NCBI RefSeq assembly: GCF_017068395.1
Contig: NZ_CP070619.1
Coordinates: forward strand, 6,262,001-6,326,000
DNA from: Rhodococcus pseudokoreensis
Lineage (GTDB): Bacteria > Actinomycetota > Actinomycetes > Mycobacteriales > Mycobacteriaceae
Reading direction: 5' to 3'
Length of the DNA: 64,000 bases
The translations under genes and the position numbers were made by a program. Numbering within the stretch: the first letter of the stretch is position 1; the number at the start of each line of letters is the position of its first letter. The notes beneath the pieces were generated by a model. It made no database searches and was not told the origin of the DNA. It saw nothing but the letters and a program-made list of their open reading frames with translations. Below are positions 36,053 to 45,662 of this stretch, piece after piece.

Positions 36053-37210
36053 TCAGAGGCCGAGATCCTTCGCGATGATCGTCTTCATGACCTCGCTCGT
36101 CCCGCCGTAGATGCGGGACACCCGGGTGTCCGCGTACAGGCGCGCGATGGGGTATTCGAGGATGTAGCCGTAACCGCCGTGCAGTTGCAGGCACTTGTCG
36201 ATGACCCGGCCCGCGGCCTCGGTGCAGAACAGTTTCGCCTTCGCGGCGTCGGCGACCGTCAGTTCGCCCGCGTCGTGCAGTTCGAGTGCGCGGTCGGCCA
36301 TCAGCTGGATCGCCTCGACCTCGGTGGCGCACTCGGCGAGCACGAACTTGGTGTTCTGGAACGCCGCGACGGGCTTGCCGAACACCTTGCGCTCCTTGAC
36401 GTACGCGATCGCGTGCTGCAACGCCGCGGCCGCGGTCGCCGACCCGCCGAGCGCGATGGACAGACGTTCCTGCGCGAGGTTGTGGGTGAGGTAGCTGAAC
36501 CCGGCCCCCTCCTCGCCGAGGCGGTCCGCCACGGGCACCTGCACGTCGGTGAAGGACAGTTCGGCGGTGTCCGACGCCTTCAGGCCGATCTTCTCGATCT
36601 TGCGGCCCACCGCGAAACCCTCGGCGGTCGTGTCGACGACGAGGATGGTCAGTCCGGCCCGGCGGTCCTCGGGGGTGCTGGGCGCGGTGCGGCACACCAC
36701 GAGGATCCGGTCGGCGAGCGCGCCGCCGGTGATGAACGTCTTCGCGCCATTGAGGACGTAGTGCGACCCGTCCGCCGACAGCTTGGCCGACGTCGCGATG
36801 TTTGCGAGGTCGGAACCGGTGCCCGGCTCGGTCATCGCGATGGCGAACATGATGTCGCCGGACGCGAATCCGGGGAGCCACCGCTGCTTCTGCTCGTCGC
36901 TGGCGTACTCGAGCAGGTACGGCAGGATCAGGTTGGTGTGCACGGAGTAACTGCCGAACGTGACACCCGCGGCCGCCGTCTCCTCGCCGACCACCGCGGC
37001 GAACTTGAAACTCTTCTCACCGCCGCCGCCGAACTCCTCCGGCACCTGGATCCCGAGCACGCCGAGCTCGCCGAGCCGGCGGTAGAAGTCGCGAGGCGGA
37101 TGCCCTTCGCCCTCCCAGTCGTGGTGGACGGGCGCGACTTCCTTGGCGATGAAGTCGCGGATCGTCTTCCGGAACGCGTCGTGATCTTCGTTGAACACCG
37201 TACGCTGCAC
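36053..37210 (-). CDS. Acyl-CoA dehydrogenase
   Basis: 385 residues from GTG 37210 (SD ggag, 7-nt spacing). Flavin-site motifs [17 protein letters not shown] and [15 protein letters not shown]-terminal [35 protein letters not shown]. The position of the catalytic base is the Gly-rich IYGGTSE, giving GG where short-chain enzymes carry the E of YEGT; this is the pattern of long-chain or FadE enzymes with the base elsewhere. It would oxidise an unidentified acyl-CoA. 17 bp from a second dehydrogenase gene, likely cotranscribed. Confidence 0.85.
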   Translation of the reverse strand: MQRTVFNEDHDAFRKTIRDFIAKEVAPVHHDWEGEGHPPRDFYRRLGELGVLGIQVPEEFGGGGEKSFKFAAVVGEETAAAGVTFGSYSVHTNLILPYLLEYASDEQKQRWLPGFASGDIMFAIAMTEPGTGSDLANIATSAKLSADGSHYVLNGAKTFITGGALADRILVVCRTAPSTPEDRRAGLTILVVDTTAEGFAVGRKIEKIGLKASDTAELSFTDVQVPVADRLGEEGAGFSYLTHNLAQERLSIALGGSATAAAALQHAIAYVKERKVFGKPVAAFQNTKFVLAECATEVEAIQLMADRALELHDAGELTVADAAKAKLFCTEAAGRVIDKCLQLHGGYGYILEYPIARLYADTRVSRIYGGTSEVMKTIIAKDLGL

Positions 37211-37227
37211 GGGTTGTCTCCTTCGGA

Positions 37228-38421
37228 TTACAGTGCGTAACTGCGCAGTACGCCCTTGCTGATGATCATCTTCTGAATCTCGCTGGTGCCCTCGCCGATG
37301 AGGAGGAACGGTGCCTCGCGCATCAGACGCTCGATCTCGTACTCCTTCGAGTAGCCGTAGCCGCCGTGGATGCGGAAGCTGGCCTGGGTCACCTCGGAGC
37401 AGTACTCGCTGGTGAGGTACTTGGCCATGCCCGCGGCGACGTCGTTGCGTTCCCCGGAATCCTTCAAGCGGGCCGCGTTGACCATCATCAGATGCGCGGC
37501 TTCCACTTTCGTCGCCATCTCGGCGAGGCTGAACGCGACCGCCTGGTGTTCGGCGATCGGTTTGCCGAACGTGCTGCGTTGCTGCGCGTACCGGGCGGCG
37601 AGCTCGAACGCCCGGATCGCGACCCCGCACGCGCGGGCGGAGACGTTGACCCGGCCGACCTCGACACCGTCCATCATCTGCGAGAACCCGCGGCCCGGGG
37701 TTCCGCCGAGGACGTCGCCGGCAGAAGCGCGGTAGTTGTCGAACAGCAACTCGGTGGTGTCGATGCCCTTGTAGCCCATCTTGTCGATCTTCCCCGGGAT
37801 GGTGAGGCCAGGGCGGACCTCACCGAAACCGGCGGGCTTCTCGATCAGGAACGTGGTCAGGTTGTCGTGCGGCTTGGCGGCGCCCTCCTCGGTGCGCACC
37901 AGTGCGGCGACGAGCGTCGAACTGCCGCCGTTGGTGAGCCACATCTTCTGGCCGTTGATCACGTAGTCGCCGTCGGCGTCGCGCTTGGCCTTGGTGCGGA
38001 TCGCGGCGACGTCGGAACCCAGCTCGGGCTCGGACATCGAGAACGCGCCACGCACCTCACCGGTCGCCATCCGCGGCAGGTAGTGGTCCTTCTGGGCGTC
38101 GGTGCCGTGCTGACGGATCATGTACGCGACGATGAAGTGGGTGTTGATCACACCCGACACGCTCATCCAGCCGCGGGCGAGTTCCTCGACGCACAGCGCG
38201 TACGTGAGCAGGGATTCGCCCAGCCCGCCGTACTCCTCGGGGATCATCAGCCCGAACAGGCCCATGTCGCGCATCTTGTCGACGATGGCCTGGGGGTAGG
38301 TGTCGGAGTGTTCGAGTTCCTGTGCGGCCGGGATGATGTCGCGATCGACGAAAGTGCGCACGGTGTCGACGATCTCGGTCTGGAATTCGGTCAGACCGAG
38401 GGTGTGGGCGAGGCGGCTCAT
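37228..38421 (-). CDS. Acyl-CoA dehydrogenase
   Basis: 397 residues. Motifs GAFSMSEPELGSDVAAIRT, MWLTNGGSSTLV, KMGYKGIDTTELLFDNYR, RIHGGYGYSKEYEIERLMREAPFLLIGEGTSEIQK with the catalytic-type Glu in GEGTSE. Distinct from the downstream dehydrogenase. ATG 38421. Divergent from the MFS gene at 38633 across 211 bp. Which acyl-CoA it handles is not readable; the neighbourhood suggests branched or ring-derived acids. Confidence 0.87.
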   Translation of the reverse strand: MSRLAHTLGLTEFQTEIVDTVRTFVDRDIIPAAQELEHSDTYPQAIVDKMRDMGLFGLMIPEEYGGLGESLLTYALCVEELARGWMSVSGVINTHFIVAYMIRQHGTDAQKDHYLPRMATGEVRGAFSMSEPELGSDVAAIRTKAKRDADGDYVINGQKMWLTNGGSSTLVAALVRTEEGAAKPHDNLTTFLIEKPAGFGEVRPGLTIPGKIDKMGYKGIDTTELLFDNYRASAGDVLGGTPGRGFSQMMDGVEVGRVNVSARACGVAIRAFELAARYAQQRSTFGKPIAEHQAVAFSLAEMATKVEAAHLMMVNAARLKDSGERNDVAAGMAKYLTSEYCSEVTQASFRIHGGYGYSKEYEIERLMREAPFLLIGEGTSEIQKMIISKGVLRSYAL

Positions 38422-38632
38422 GGTTTCAGAATGCCCGATCCGCGGGTGCCCTTCTAGAGGTGTTCGGGCTATCTGTCGGATAGCGCAGTCCAATGCACCC
38501 GCACCCCGGCGACCCATAGGCTGACGTAGCCGGTGCCTTCGCCGAGTACGTATTGATCGACGGCTTCCCGGTCCGTTCAATGAATCGAGACACTGTGACC
38601 CACGCCACGACATACTCCGAAGGGATCACCAC

Positions 38633-39961
38633 GTGACCCGCTCCTCTGCCACCCTCGACCGGGCCGTCGCCATCGGTTCCGAGTCCCGCAGCCGCGCTTG
38701 GGGCCTGACCGCGCTCCTCGTGCTGCTCTACGTCGTCAACTACGCCGACAAGGCCGTCCTCGGCATCATCGCCCAGCCCCTCGCCCACGAACTGGGGCTG
38801 AGCGCCTCGCAGATCGGGCTGGTGGGCAGCCTCTTCTTTCTGACGTTCACCGTCGGCGGCTTCTTCGCCGGTGCTCTGAACCGCTGGTTGTCGCTCCGGT
38901 GGGCGCTGCTGTTGCTCGCGATCGCCTGGTCCGTCGCGATACTTCCGCTCGTGGTCGTCGCGAGTTTCGCGGTGCTCCTGGTCAGCCGCCTGCTGCTCGG
39001 GCTCGCGGAAGGTCCGAGTTCCGCTCTGCTTCACACGGGGGCGTACTCGTGGCACGCCCCCGCCAAGCGCGGACTGCCGAGCGCCCTGCTCGCCGGCGCC
39101 GCATCGATCGCGAAGATCGCCGTCGCGCCTGCTCTCGCATTCGTGACCGTCACGTTCGGATGGCGCTACGCGCTGGTCGCACTGGCCGCCATCGGAGTTC
39201 TGTGGTGCGTCGTCTGGCTCACCGTCTGGAGCGAGGGCCCGTACATCCGCAGCGGGAAGGGCGCCGATTCCGCGGTTGCCGGTGACGCCGGTGAACCGGC
39301 GGTGCCGTGGGGTCGCATCTTCCGGACCCGCACATTCATCAGTGGCGCGCTTCTCGTCATGAGCGTGTACGCCCTGGTCGCCGTGGTTCTGACGTGGCTG
39401 CCGTCGTACTTCGAGGTGGGCCTCGGGTACAGCCGCCTGCAGGCCGGCTCCATGTTCGCGTTCCCGAGCATCGCCGGGCTGATCCTGATGCTGCTGTCGT
39501 CCGTCATCGGCGACCGCCTGCTCGCACGCGGCTCGACGTCCCGCGTGGTCCGCGTCGTCGTCCCCGCCGTCGGGGTGCTGATCTGCGGTGCGATCCTGCT
39601 GGCCCTCCCGTCCATCACCGCGCCCGCGGTGGCCGTCCTCGTCGTCTCCGTCGGCTACGGCTTCGCCGCGTCGGTGTTCCCGCTGCTCAACGCGGCGATC
39701 TCGGAGATCTGCCCGCCCCGCCAGACCGCGGGCACCCTGGGCGTCTTCCTCGCCGTCATGGCGATCGGCGGACTCGTCGCCCCCTACGCGACGGGTCTGA
39801 TCGTCGACGCGGCCTCCTCGCCCGCCGAGGGGTACGCCACCGCGTTCCAGGCCCTCGGACTCGTCGCCGCCGTGTGCGCCGTCGGTGCGCTCCTCTTCGC
39901 GAACCCCGAGCGCGACAAGAAGCTGGTCCGGGGCGACGCTGCGGTCATAGGCACGAACTAA
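38633..39961 (+). CDS. MFS transporter (ACS/aromatic acid type)
   Basis: 442 residues, 12 helices. LVLLYVVNYADKAVLGIIAQPLAHELGLS in the first helix and loop, the ADK replacing the common ADR/MDR, and GLAEGPSSALLHTGAYSW. Likely an organic-anion importer for the acid activated by the ligase in this operon. GTG start (tcacGTG, weak SD). Followed at 84 bp by thiolase, SDR and ligase genes, all in the same direction, and then two barrel-protein genes. Confidence 0.83.
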   Translation: MTRSSATLDRAVAIGSESRSRAWGLTALLVLLYVVNYADKAVLGIIAQPLAHELGLSASQIGLVGSLFFLTFTVGGFFAGALNRWLSLRWALLLLAIAWSVAILPLVVVASFAVLLVSRLLLGLAEGPSSALLHTGAYSWHAPAKRGLPSALLAGAASIAKIAVAPALAFVTVTFGWRYALVALAAIGVLWCVVWLTVWSEGPYIRSGKGADSAVAGDAGEPAVPWGRIFRTRTFISGALLVMSVYALVAVVLTWLPSYFEVGLGYSRLQAGSMFAFPSIAGLILMLLSSVIGDRLLARGSTSRVVRVVVPAVGVLICGAILLALPSITAPAVAVLVVSVGYGFAASVFPLLNAAISEICPPRQTAGTLGVFLAVMAIGGLVAPYATGLIVDAASSPAEGYATAFQALGLVAAVCAVGALLFANPERDKKLVRGDAAVIGTN

Positions 39962-40045
39962 CGCTGCGATCGGCCGAAAGTCGTTGTGCTGACGACTTCG
40001 CCCGTGATTGATTCGAGTCACCCCCTCAGATCGAAGGAACACACC

Positions 40046-41179
40046 ATGCGCGATGCAGTGATCGTCGACGCCGTCCGCACGCCCATCGGGCGGCGTGGCG
40101 GTTCCCTGTCCGGAATCCACCCCGCAAACCTGTCGGCGCACGTTCTCGAGGCCCTCGCCGCGCGCACCGGACTGTCCCCGGATCAGGTCGGCGACGTCGT
40201 CTGGGGTTGCGTCAGCCAGGTGGGGGAGCAGGCAGGCAACGTCGCCCGCACCGCCGTGCTCGCCGCCGGTTGGCCCGAGACCGTCCCGGGCACCACCCTC
40301 ACCCGGGCGTGCGGGTCGAGCCAGCAGGCCGTGAGCTTCGCCGCCGCCACCGTCATCGCGGGCCACGAGGACATCGTCGTCGCCGGTGGTGTGGAGTCGA
40401 TGAGCCGGGTTCCGATGGGCAGCGCGAGCACGAACGGTGAGCACTTCCCGGCGGCCGTCCTCGACCGGTACGGCGTCGGCGGGTTCAGTCAGGGCACCGG
40501 CGCCGAGATGATGGCCGAGAAGTGGGCACTGTCCCGACAGGCACTCGACGAGTACGCGCTGCGATCCCACGCACTCGCGGCGCAGGCCGCGGACCGGGGC
40601 GCATTCGACGGGCAACTCGCGCCGCTCTCCGACGTCCTCGCCGGGGACGAGGGGATCCGCCGCGGCGGCACCCTCGAATCGCTCGGCAAGCTGAAGACCG
40701 TCTTCAAGGAGGACGGCGTGATCCACGCCGGCAACTCCTCGCAGATCTCGGACGGAGCGGGTGCGCTGCTCATCACCACGAGCGAGAAGGCCGCCCAGCT
40801 GGGCCTGACCCCGATGGCCCGCATCCACACGTGCGCCGTCGCGGGCGACGACCCGGTGATCATGCTGACCGGACCTATCGCCGCGACGGAGAAGGCACTG
40901 TCCCGCTCGGGACTGAAGATCGACGACATCGGCGCCTTCGAGGTGAACGAGGCGTTCGCTCCCGTCCCGATGGCGTGGCAGGCGGAGACCGGCGCCGCGA
41001 CCGACCGGCTCAATCCGCTCGGCGGCGCCATCGCAGTCGGGCACCCGCTCGGCGGATCCGGGGCGATCCTCATGACCAGGCTCGTCCACCACATGCGGGA
41101 CAACGGCATTCGGTACGGACTGCAGACGATGTGTGAGGCGGGTGGCCTCGCCAACGCCACCATTCTCGAACTTCTCTGA
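40046..41179 (+). CDS. Acetyl-CoA acyltransferase (thiolase)
   Basis: 377 residues. Catalytic Cys89 in RACGSSQQA, His in NEAFAPVPMAW, and HPLGGSGAILM. The usual C-terminal Cys motif (CxGGGxG) is changed to CEAGGLANATILELL, so the second cysteine is present but the glycine run is broken. It would cleave a 3-oxoacyl-CoA. ATG 40046 has SD gaagga. Operon with SDR and acyl-CoA ligase suggests a full beta-oxidation-like sequence: activate, oxidise, thiolytically cleave. Confidence 0.88.
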   Translation: MRDAVIVDAVRTPIGRRGGSLSGIHPANLSAHVLEALAARTGLSPDQVGDVVWGCVSQVGEQAGNVARTAVLAAGWPETVPGTTLTRACGSSQQAVSFAAATVIAGHEDIVVAGGVESMSRVPMGSASTNGEHFPAAVLDRYGVGGFSQGTGAEMMAEKWALSRQALDEYALRSHALAAQAADRGAFDGQLAPLSDVLAGDEGIRRGGTLESLGKLKTVFKEDGVIHAGNSSQISDGAGALLITTSEKAAQLGLTPMARIHTCAVAGDDPVIMLTGPIAATEKALSRSGLKIDDIGAFEVNEAFAPVPMAWQAETGAATDRLNPLGGAIAVGHPLGGSGAILMTRLVHHMRDNGIRYGLQTMCEAGGLANATILELL

Positions 41180-41213
41180 TCCGACAACATCTTTCGAAGG
41201 GAACACACGCACG

Positions 41214-41978
41214 ATGGAACTCAAGGGAATCTCGACCGCGGTCACCGGCGGCGCGTCCGGTCTCGGGCTGGCGACGGCCCGCCGGCTCGTCGACGCGGGC
41301 GCCCAGGTCACGCTCATCGACCTGCCGAACTCCGACGGTGAGGCGGCGGCGAAGGAATTGGGCAGCGCCGCCCAGTTCGCCCCCGCCGACGTGACCGATT
41401 CCGAGCAGTTCGCGGCCGCACTCGACGTCGCCGACGAGCGCGGCGGACTGCGCGGCCTCGTGCACTGCGCCGGTGCCGGACGCCGGATGCGCATCCTCGA
41501 CTCCGACGGCAAGGCGGGCTCCGTCGAGGACTTCGAGTTCGTGATCCGGCTCAACCTCGTCGGGTCGTTCAACGCCCTGCGGCTCGGGGCGGAGCGGATG
41601 GCGCGGCAGGAGGAGATCGACGGCGAGCGCGGCGCGGTCGTGCTGACGGCGTCCGTCGCCGCATTCGAAGGCCAGATCGGCCAGATCAACTACACCGCGT
41701 CGAAGGCCGGCATCGTGGGCATGACGGTCACCGCGGCCCGCGACCTCGCCAGCCGTAACATCCGGGTGTGCACCATCGCCCCGGGGATCATGGACACCCC
41801 GCTCCTCGCCCGGCTGCGCGACGACGTGCGCGCGTCGCTGGAGAAGTCGGTGCCGAATCCGTCGCGTCTGGGCAAGCCGAGCGAGTTCGGGCAGCTCGCC
41901 TGCCAGATCCTCGAGAACGGCTACCTCAACGGCGAGACCATCCGCCTGGACGGTGCCATCCGCATGGCACCCCGCTGA
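41214..41978 (+). CDS. SDR oxidoreductase, 3-hydroxyacyl-CoA dehydrogenase type
   Basis: 254 residues. Cofactor motif TGGASGLGLATARR, DLP after strand 2, catalytic Ser in LTASVAAFEGQIGQ, Tyr/Lys in YTASK. The pattern SVAAFEGQIGQ..YTASKAGI is that of HSD17B10/type II 3-hydroxyacyl-CoA dehydrogenases. Likely oxidises the 3-hydroxyacyl-CoA that the upstream thiolase cleaves. ATG 41214 has SD gaaggg. 17 bp before the ligase gene. Confidence 0.87.
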   Translation: MELKGISTAVTGGASGLGLATARRLVDAGAQVTLIDLPNSDGEAAAKELGSAAQFAPADVTDSEQFAAALDVADERGGLRGLVHCAGAGRRMRILDSDGKAGSVEDFEFVIRLNLVGSFNALRLGAERMARQEEIDGERGAVVLTASVAAFEGQIGQINYTASKAGIVGMTVTAARDLASRNIRVCTIAPGIMDTPLLARLRDDVRASLEKSVPNPSRLGKPSEFGQLACQILENGYLNGETIRLDGAIRMAPR

Positions 41979-41995
41979 CGAGTAGGGGACCGAAC

Positions 41996-43645
41996 GTGAA
42001 CAATCCCGCACCGGCACTGCACTATCCGGAACTGACGATGGCGGCGTTCCCGCCCGGCATGGCACTCCTGTACGGCGACCGGCCCGCGGTGGTCGACGGC
42101 GACGCCGTGTGCACCTACCGCGAACTCGACGAGCGGTCGGGAGCGTTCGCCGCCGCGCTGCGGGATGCGGGGGTGACCGAGCGCGACGTGGTGCTCCTGC
42201 ACCTCGGCAACTGCATCGAGTTCGTCGTGGCCTACTACGGCGCGCTGCGGGCAGGGGCGACCGTCACCCTGGTCAACCCGCTGCAGCCCGGCCCCGGACT
42301 GCGCTCGCAGATCCTCGACACCGCTGCGGTCGCCGCCGTCACCCAGCCCGGGCAGCTGGACACCCTCACCGAGGCGGCGAGCGGCACCACCGTCCGCACC
42401 ATCGTGGTGGCCGGCCTCCCGGCGGGCGCCGGTCGCGGTCAGTTCGGGTTCGAGGAATTCGTCCGCGGGTACGCCACCGCGCCGTTCACCCCGGCGGTGT
42501 CCGGGGACGACGTCGCCCACCTCGCCTACACCGGCGGCACCACCGGGTTGTCCAAGGGCGTGCGGGTACTGCACCGCAACGTTCTCGCCAACGTGACCCA
42601 GATGATCGCGTGGCGGGCGGGCCACGAGGTGCGGGCCACCGCCGACGGCGGAATCGAACTGCGTCCCATCGAGAGTCTCGGCGACCGCGGTGTGGTGCCC
42701 GGGGCCGGCGCGACCGTCGTCGTGTCGCCGCTGTTCCACGCGCACGCGCTGATCAACATGTCGTTCCTGCTGCTGTGCGGGGCGACGCAGGTGTTCGCCG
42801 GACGCTTCGAGCCCGGCGGGATGCTGGAGTTGATCGAGACGAACCGCGCCACGTACATCACCGGGAGCCCGGCGATGTGGCACGCCGTCGCCACGCATCC
42901 CGACGCCGCCACCCGGGACACCGATTCGGTGCGGGTGGTCTCCTCGGGTGCCGCACCGATCGACCACGTGACCCTCGAGGCGCTGGGGCGGGCGTTCCCG
43001 GCGGCGAGCGTGGTCGAGGGATACGGGCTGACGGAGGGAACCTGCCTGGTCGCCTCCGCGCCGCTGACCGGCTCCGTCGCCTACAAGCTCGGCAGTGTGG
43101 GGTTGCCGGTCTTCGACACCGAGGTGCAGATCCGCGCCCAGGACGACTCCGGTGCCGTACTGGACGCCGGCGCCCGCGGCAAGCTGTGGGTCCGGGGACC
43201 GCAGGTCACGGACGGTTACCTGAACCATCCGGAGATCACGGCGCAGCAGTTCGTCGACGGCTGGCTCGACACCGGCGACATCGCCTACCTCGACGAGGAC
43301 GGGTACCTGTTCATCTGCGACCGCACCAAGGACATGCTGATCTACAAGGGCTACAACGTGTATCCGCGTGAGCTCGAGGAGATCCTGGTCTCGCACCCGG
43401 ACGTGTCCTCCGCCGCCGTCGTCGGCCGGGAGGCGGGCAGCGTCGGCCAGGAACCGGTGGCGTTCGTGGTGCCGATGCCCGGCGCGACGATCGACGGGGA
43501 TGCGTTGTCCGCGTTCGTCGCCGAGCGGGTGCTGCCGTACAAGAAGGTACGCGACGTGGTGGTGGTCGAGCAGTTGCCGACCTCGGCGGCCGGGAAGATC
43601 CTGAAGACGAAGCTGCGCGAGCAACTCGCGACCGCGGCGACGTAG
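41996..43645 (+). CDS. Acyl-CoA ligase (AMP-binding)
   Basis: 549 residues from GTG 41996. P-loop AYTGGTTGLSKGVRVLH, VEGYGLTEGTCLVA, WLDTGDIAYLDEDG, DRTKDMLIYKGYNVYPRELEE and C-terminal Lys in SAAGKILKTKLRE. Resembles 4-coumarate/fatty-acid CoA ligases. It probably activates the operon's substrate acid. A 48-bp hairpin starts 29 bp after its stop and overlaps the ribosome-binding site of the next gene. Confidence 0.88.
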   Translation: MNNPAPALHYPELTMAAFPPGMALLYGDRPAVVDGDAVCTYRELDERSGAFAAALRDAGVTERDVVLLHLGNCIEFVVAYYGALRAGATVTLVNPLQPGPGLRSQILDTAAVAAVTQPGQLDTLTEAASGTTVRTIVVAGLPAGAGRGQFGFEEFVRGYATAPFTPAVSGDDVAHLAYTGGTTGLSKGVRVLHRNVLANVTQMIAWRAGHEVRATADGGIELRPIESLGDRGVVPGAGATVVVSPLFHAHALINMSFLLLCGATQVFAGRFEPGGMLELIETNRATYITGSPAMWHAVATHPDAATRDTDSVRVVSSGAAPIDHVTLEALGRAFPAASVVEGYGLTEGTCLVASAPLTGSVAYKLGSVGLPVFDTEVQIRAQDDSGAVLDAGARGKLWVRGPQVTDGYLNHPEITAQQFVDGWLDTGDIAYLDEDGYLFICDRTKDMLIYKGYNVYPRELEEILVSHPDVSSAAVVGREAGSVGQEPVAFVVPMPGATIDGDALSAFVAERVLPYKKVRDVVVVEQLPTSAAGKILKTKLREQLATAAT

Positions 43646-43674
43646 CTCCCGCTGGGTGGACGAAACCCTGTGAC

Positions 43675-43722
43675 GCGCTCCCTCCGTCCCCTACCGTCCT
43701 GGTAGTGGGAAGGAGGGAGCGC
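43675..43722 (+). promoter_or_regulatory. Stem-loop sequestering the Shine-Dalgarno of the next gene
   Basis: GCGCTCCCTCC (43675-43685) pairs perfectly over 11 bp with GGAGGGAGCGC (43712-43722), and inner segments CCCTACC/GGTAGTGGG (about 43688-43710) continue the stem around a short loop gtcct. The 3' arm contains the SD GGAGGG of the gene at 43725 (7-nt spacing). The structure could be a terminator for the ligase transcript, a translation-control hairpin, or both. Confidence 0.6.
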
Positions 43723-43724
43723 TG

Positions 43725-44078
43725 ATGGTTGCGGCAGAACCGATCGTGTACATCGTCGACGAGATGGTGGTGACGCCCGGCCGGGCGCGCGCGCTTCTCG
43801 CCGCCTACCTGGAACGCTATGCGCCCGGCGCGATTGCGCGCGGCCTGACACTGGACCGCGTGCTCGTCTCGCCGCCGGTATGGCTCGAGGACCAGTCCAA
43901 CACCGTCAGTGTCAGCTGGACCGTGCGCGGCGCTCGCGCCTGGTGGCACCAGAGTCTTCTGGCACGCCACGACGCGGACGTGCTGCGCTGGTGGGAGGAC
44001 GCCGACGAGCTTCTCACCATCCGGCGTCGCACCATCTCCTGCTCGCCCGCGGACGTGGAGGTCGCGGCCGATGTTTAA
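43725..44078 (+). CDS. Small alpha+beta-barrel-like protein, function unknown
   Basis: 117 residues, no signal. Starts with a strand (IVYIVDEMVVTPGRARALLAAYLERYAPGA), a pattern seen in NIPSNAP/EthD-type dimeric barrels, followed by TRP-rich ARAWWHQSLLARHDADVLRWWEDADELL. The SD is within a hairpin. Overlaps the next barrel-protein gene by 8 bp. Last part of the thiolase/ligase operon; a small lyase, isomerase or monooxygenase role is possible but not shown. Confidence 0.65.
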   Translation: MVAAEPIVYIVDEMVVTPGRARALLAAYLERYAPGAIARGLTLDRVLVSPPVWLEDQSNTVSVSWTVRGARAWWHQSLLARHDADVLRWWEDADELLTIRRRTISCSPADVEVAADV

Positions 44079-44703
44079 GGTCACCAAGCTCATTCACCTC
44101 GTCGCCGAGTCCGACGACTCCGCCGCTGCGTCGCTGGCAGGCAGGCTGCGCGACGTCGCGGCTCCGCGGGCTCGGCGCGTTCTCGTGGCACCGACCCTGG
44201 CCGGTGGCATCAACGGCGGCGACATGATCGCGCACCTCCACTTCGACGACGAATCCGACTGGCGCGCCGTCGAACCCGACATCACCGCACAGCTGTCCAT
44301 CCCCGAGATCGAGCACGTCGACAGCGTCGGCTACACGGGCTTGCCCACTCCCGCCCCACGCGCCCTCGAACCGGCCGTGTACCGGACACTCCTCGTCTCG
44401 GTCGAAAATTCGGCCGACCCGGCAGTGGTGGAGCAGTTCGAATCCGAGACGCGGGCGATGCCGGACTACATCCGCACCATCGGGACGTCGCAGCTGAGCC
44501 GGGTGCACGCGTCGGCCGGTTCGGCGCCGTGGACCCACGTCTGGGAGCAGGAGTACGCCGACCTCGACGGACTGTCCGGCCCGTACATGACGCACCCCTA
44601 CCACTGGGCGCACATCGACCGGTGGTTCGATCCCGAACGCGGGCCGCGGATCGTCACCCGACTCTGCCACAGCTTCTGCGCGATCGACGGCGCGATCATC
44701 TGA
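44071..44703 (+). CDS. Stress-responsive A/B-barrel (Dabb-like) protein
   Basis: 210 residues. Two barrel-like units: MFKVTKLIHLVAESDD...HLHFDDESDW and VYRTLLVSVENSADPAVVEQFES...YADLDGLSGPYMTHPYHWAHIDRWF. The second carries a Dabb-like end with HPYH and HIDRWF. ATG 44071 lies inside the preceding gene's 3' end. It converges on the crotonase gene with no spacing (44703/44704). The histidine-rich end may bind metal or substrate; function unknown. Confidence 0.7.
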   Translation: MFKVTKLIHLVAESDDSAAASLAGRLRDVAAPRARRVLVAPTLAGGINGGDMIAHLHFDDESDWRAVEPDITAQLSIPEIEHVDSVGYTGLPTPAPRALEPAVYRTLLVSVENSADPAVVEQFESETRAMPDYIRTIGTSQLSRVHASAGSAPWTHVWEQEYADLDGLSGPYMTHPYHWAHIDRWFDPERGPRIVTRLCHSFCAIDGAII

Positions 44704-45531
44704 CTACGACGGTTGCGGCACCTGCCATTCGCCGCTGAAGGCGGGGGGACGCTTCTCCACGAAGGCGCGCAAAGCCGCCGGTGCGTCGGTCGCGAAGTTG
44801 ACCGCCTGCGAACGGGCCTCGTTCTCGAGTGCGTCCCGTAGCGACGACGTCGTGCCGTCCTCGATCAGTCGCGCCGACTGCATGACGGCCACGGTCGGCG
44901 ACGCGGCGAGGCCGGCGGCGAACCGGGCGACCGTGGCGTCCAGTTCTTCCGGTTCGACGAGTTCGCTGACCAGCCCCAGCGCGTCCGCCTGCTCGGCGTC
45001 GATCATCTCGGCGAGCATGACCAGCCGTTTCGCCCGGTGCAGTCCCACCATGCGCGGCAGGAGCCAGGAGCCGCCGAAGTCCACCGACAGGCCGCGTTTG
45101 GCGAAGATCTGGCTGAACTGCGCGTCGCGCGAGGCGATGAGCAGATCGCACAGCAGCGCCAGGTTCCAGCCCGCCCCGACGGCGTAGCCGCGCACCTTCG
45201 CGATCAGTGGCTTGGGGAACTCCGCGACCGCCAGCGCCGTCGCGTTGATCTGCCGCATCCGGGTCAGTGGGTGCATCGGGGCGCGCTTGTCGAGGTCTGC
45301 GCCGGTGCAGAAGTCGCTGCCCGCCCCGGTGATGATCACGACGCGGGTGGCGTCGTCGAGGGCGAGTTCGGCGAGTGCCTCGCGCAACGCGATCCACGAG
45401 TCGAGGGTCATCGCATTTCGCCGCGTGGGCCGGTTTAGCGTGATCGTCGCGACCGCGCCGTCCCGGCTGATCACGACGTCGGATTCTGCCGCTGCGGCCT
45501 CGGGGGTGGAGGTGAGGGATTCGATGCTCAT
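44704..45531 (-). CDS. Enoyl-CoA hydratase/isomerase family (PaaG-like)
   Basis: 275 residues. Oxyanion-hole stretch DFCTGADLDK, GAGWNLALLCDLLIASRDAQFSQ and RGLSVDFGGSWLLPRMVG. The Glu used by hydratases in the first helix is replaced (AGWNLA), and the second site carries Asp in SVDFGGSW, as in ring 1,2-epoxyphenylacetyl-CoA isomerases and dienoyl-CoA isomerases. Isomerase activity is therefore more likely than hydration. ATG 45531. Transcribed toward the barrel-protein gene. Confidence 0.8.
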   Translation of the reverse strand: MSIESLTSTPEAAAAESDVVISRDGAVATITLNRPTRRNAMTLDSWIALREALAELALDDATRVVIITGAGSDFCTGADLDKRAPMHPLTRMRQINATALAVAEFPKPLIAKVRGYAVGAGWNLALLCDLLIASRDAQFSQIFAKRGLSVDFGGSWLLPRMVGLHRAKRLVMLAEMIDAEQADALGLVSELVEPEELDATVARFAAGLAASPTVAVMQSARLIEDGTTSSLRDALENEARSQAVNFATDAPAALRAFVEKRPPAFSGEWQVPQPS

Positions 45532-45662
45532 GCGCGGCTCCAGACGTCGGCGCGGTTCTCGGCGACGCCCCGGGTGGCCGGCGCCGTGCCGCTCCCAGCC
45601 AGTCGATCACCGGAGACGTTCCACCGCAAGGTCGTTCTGGGACACACAGGATGAGGCGAAAC

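Noticed and set aside
38426..41689. 1087-codon reverse frame opposite the MFS/thiolase operon
   Set aside because: Shadow of three real genes with proper motifs on the plus strand.
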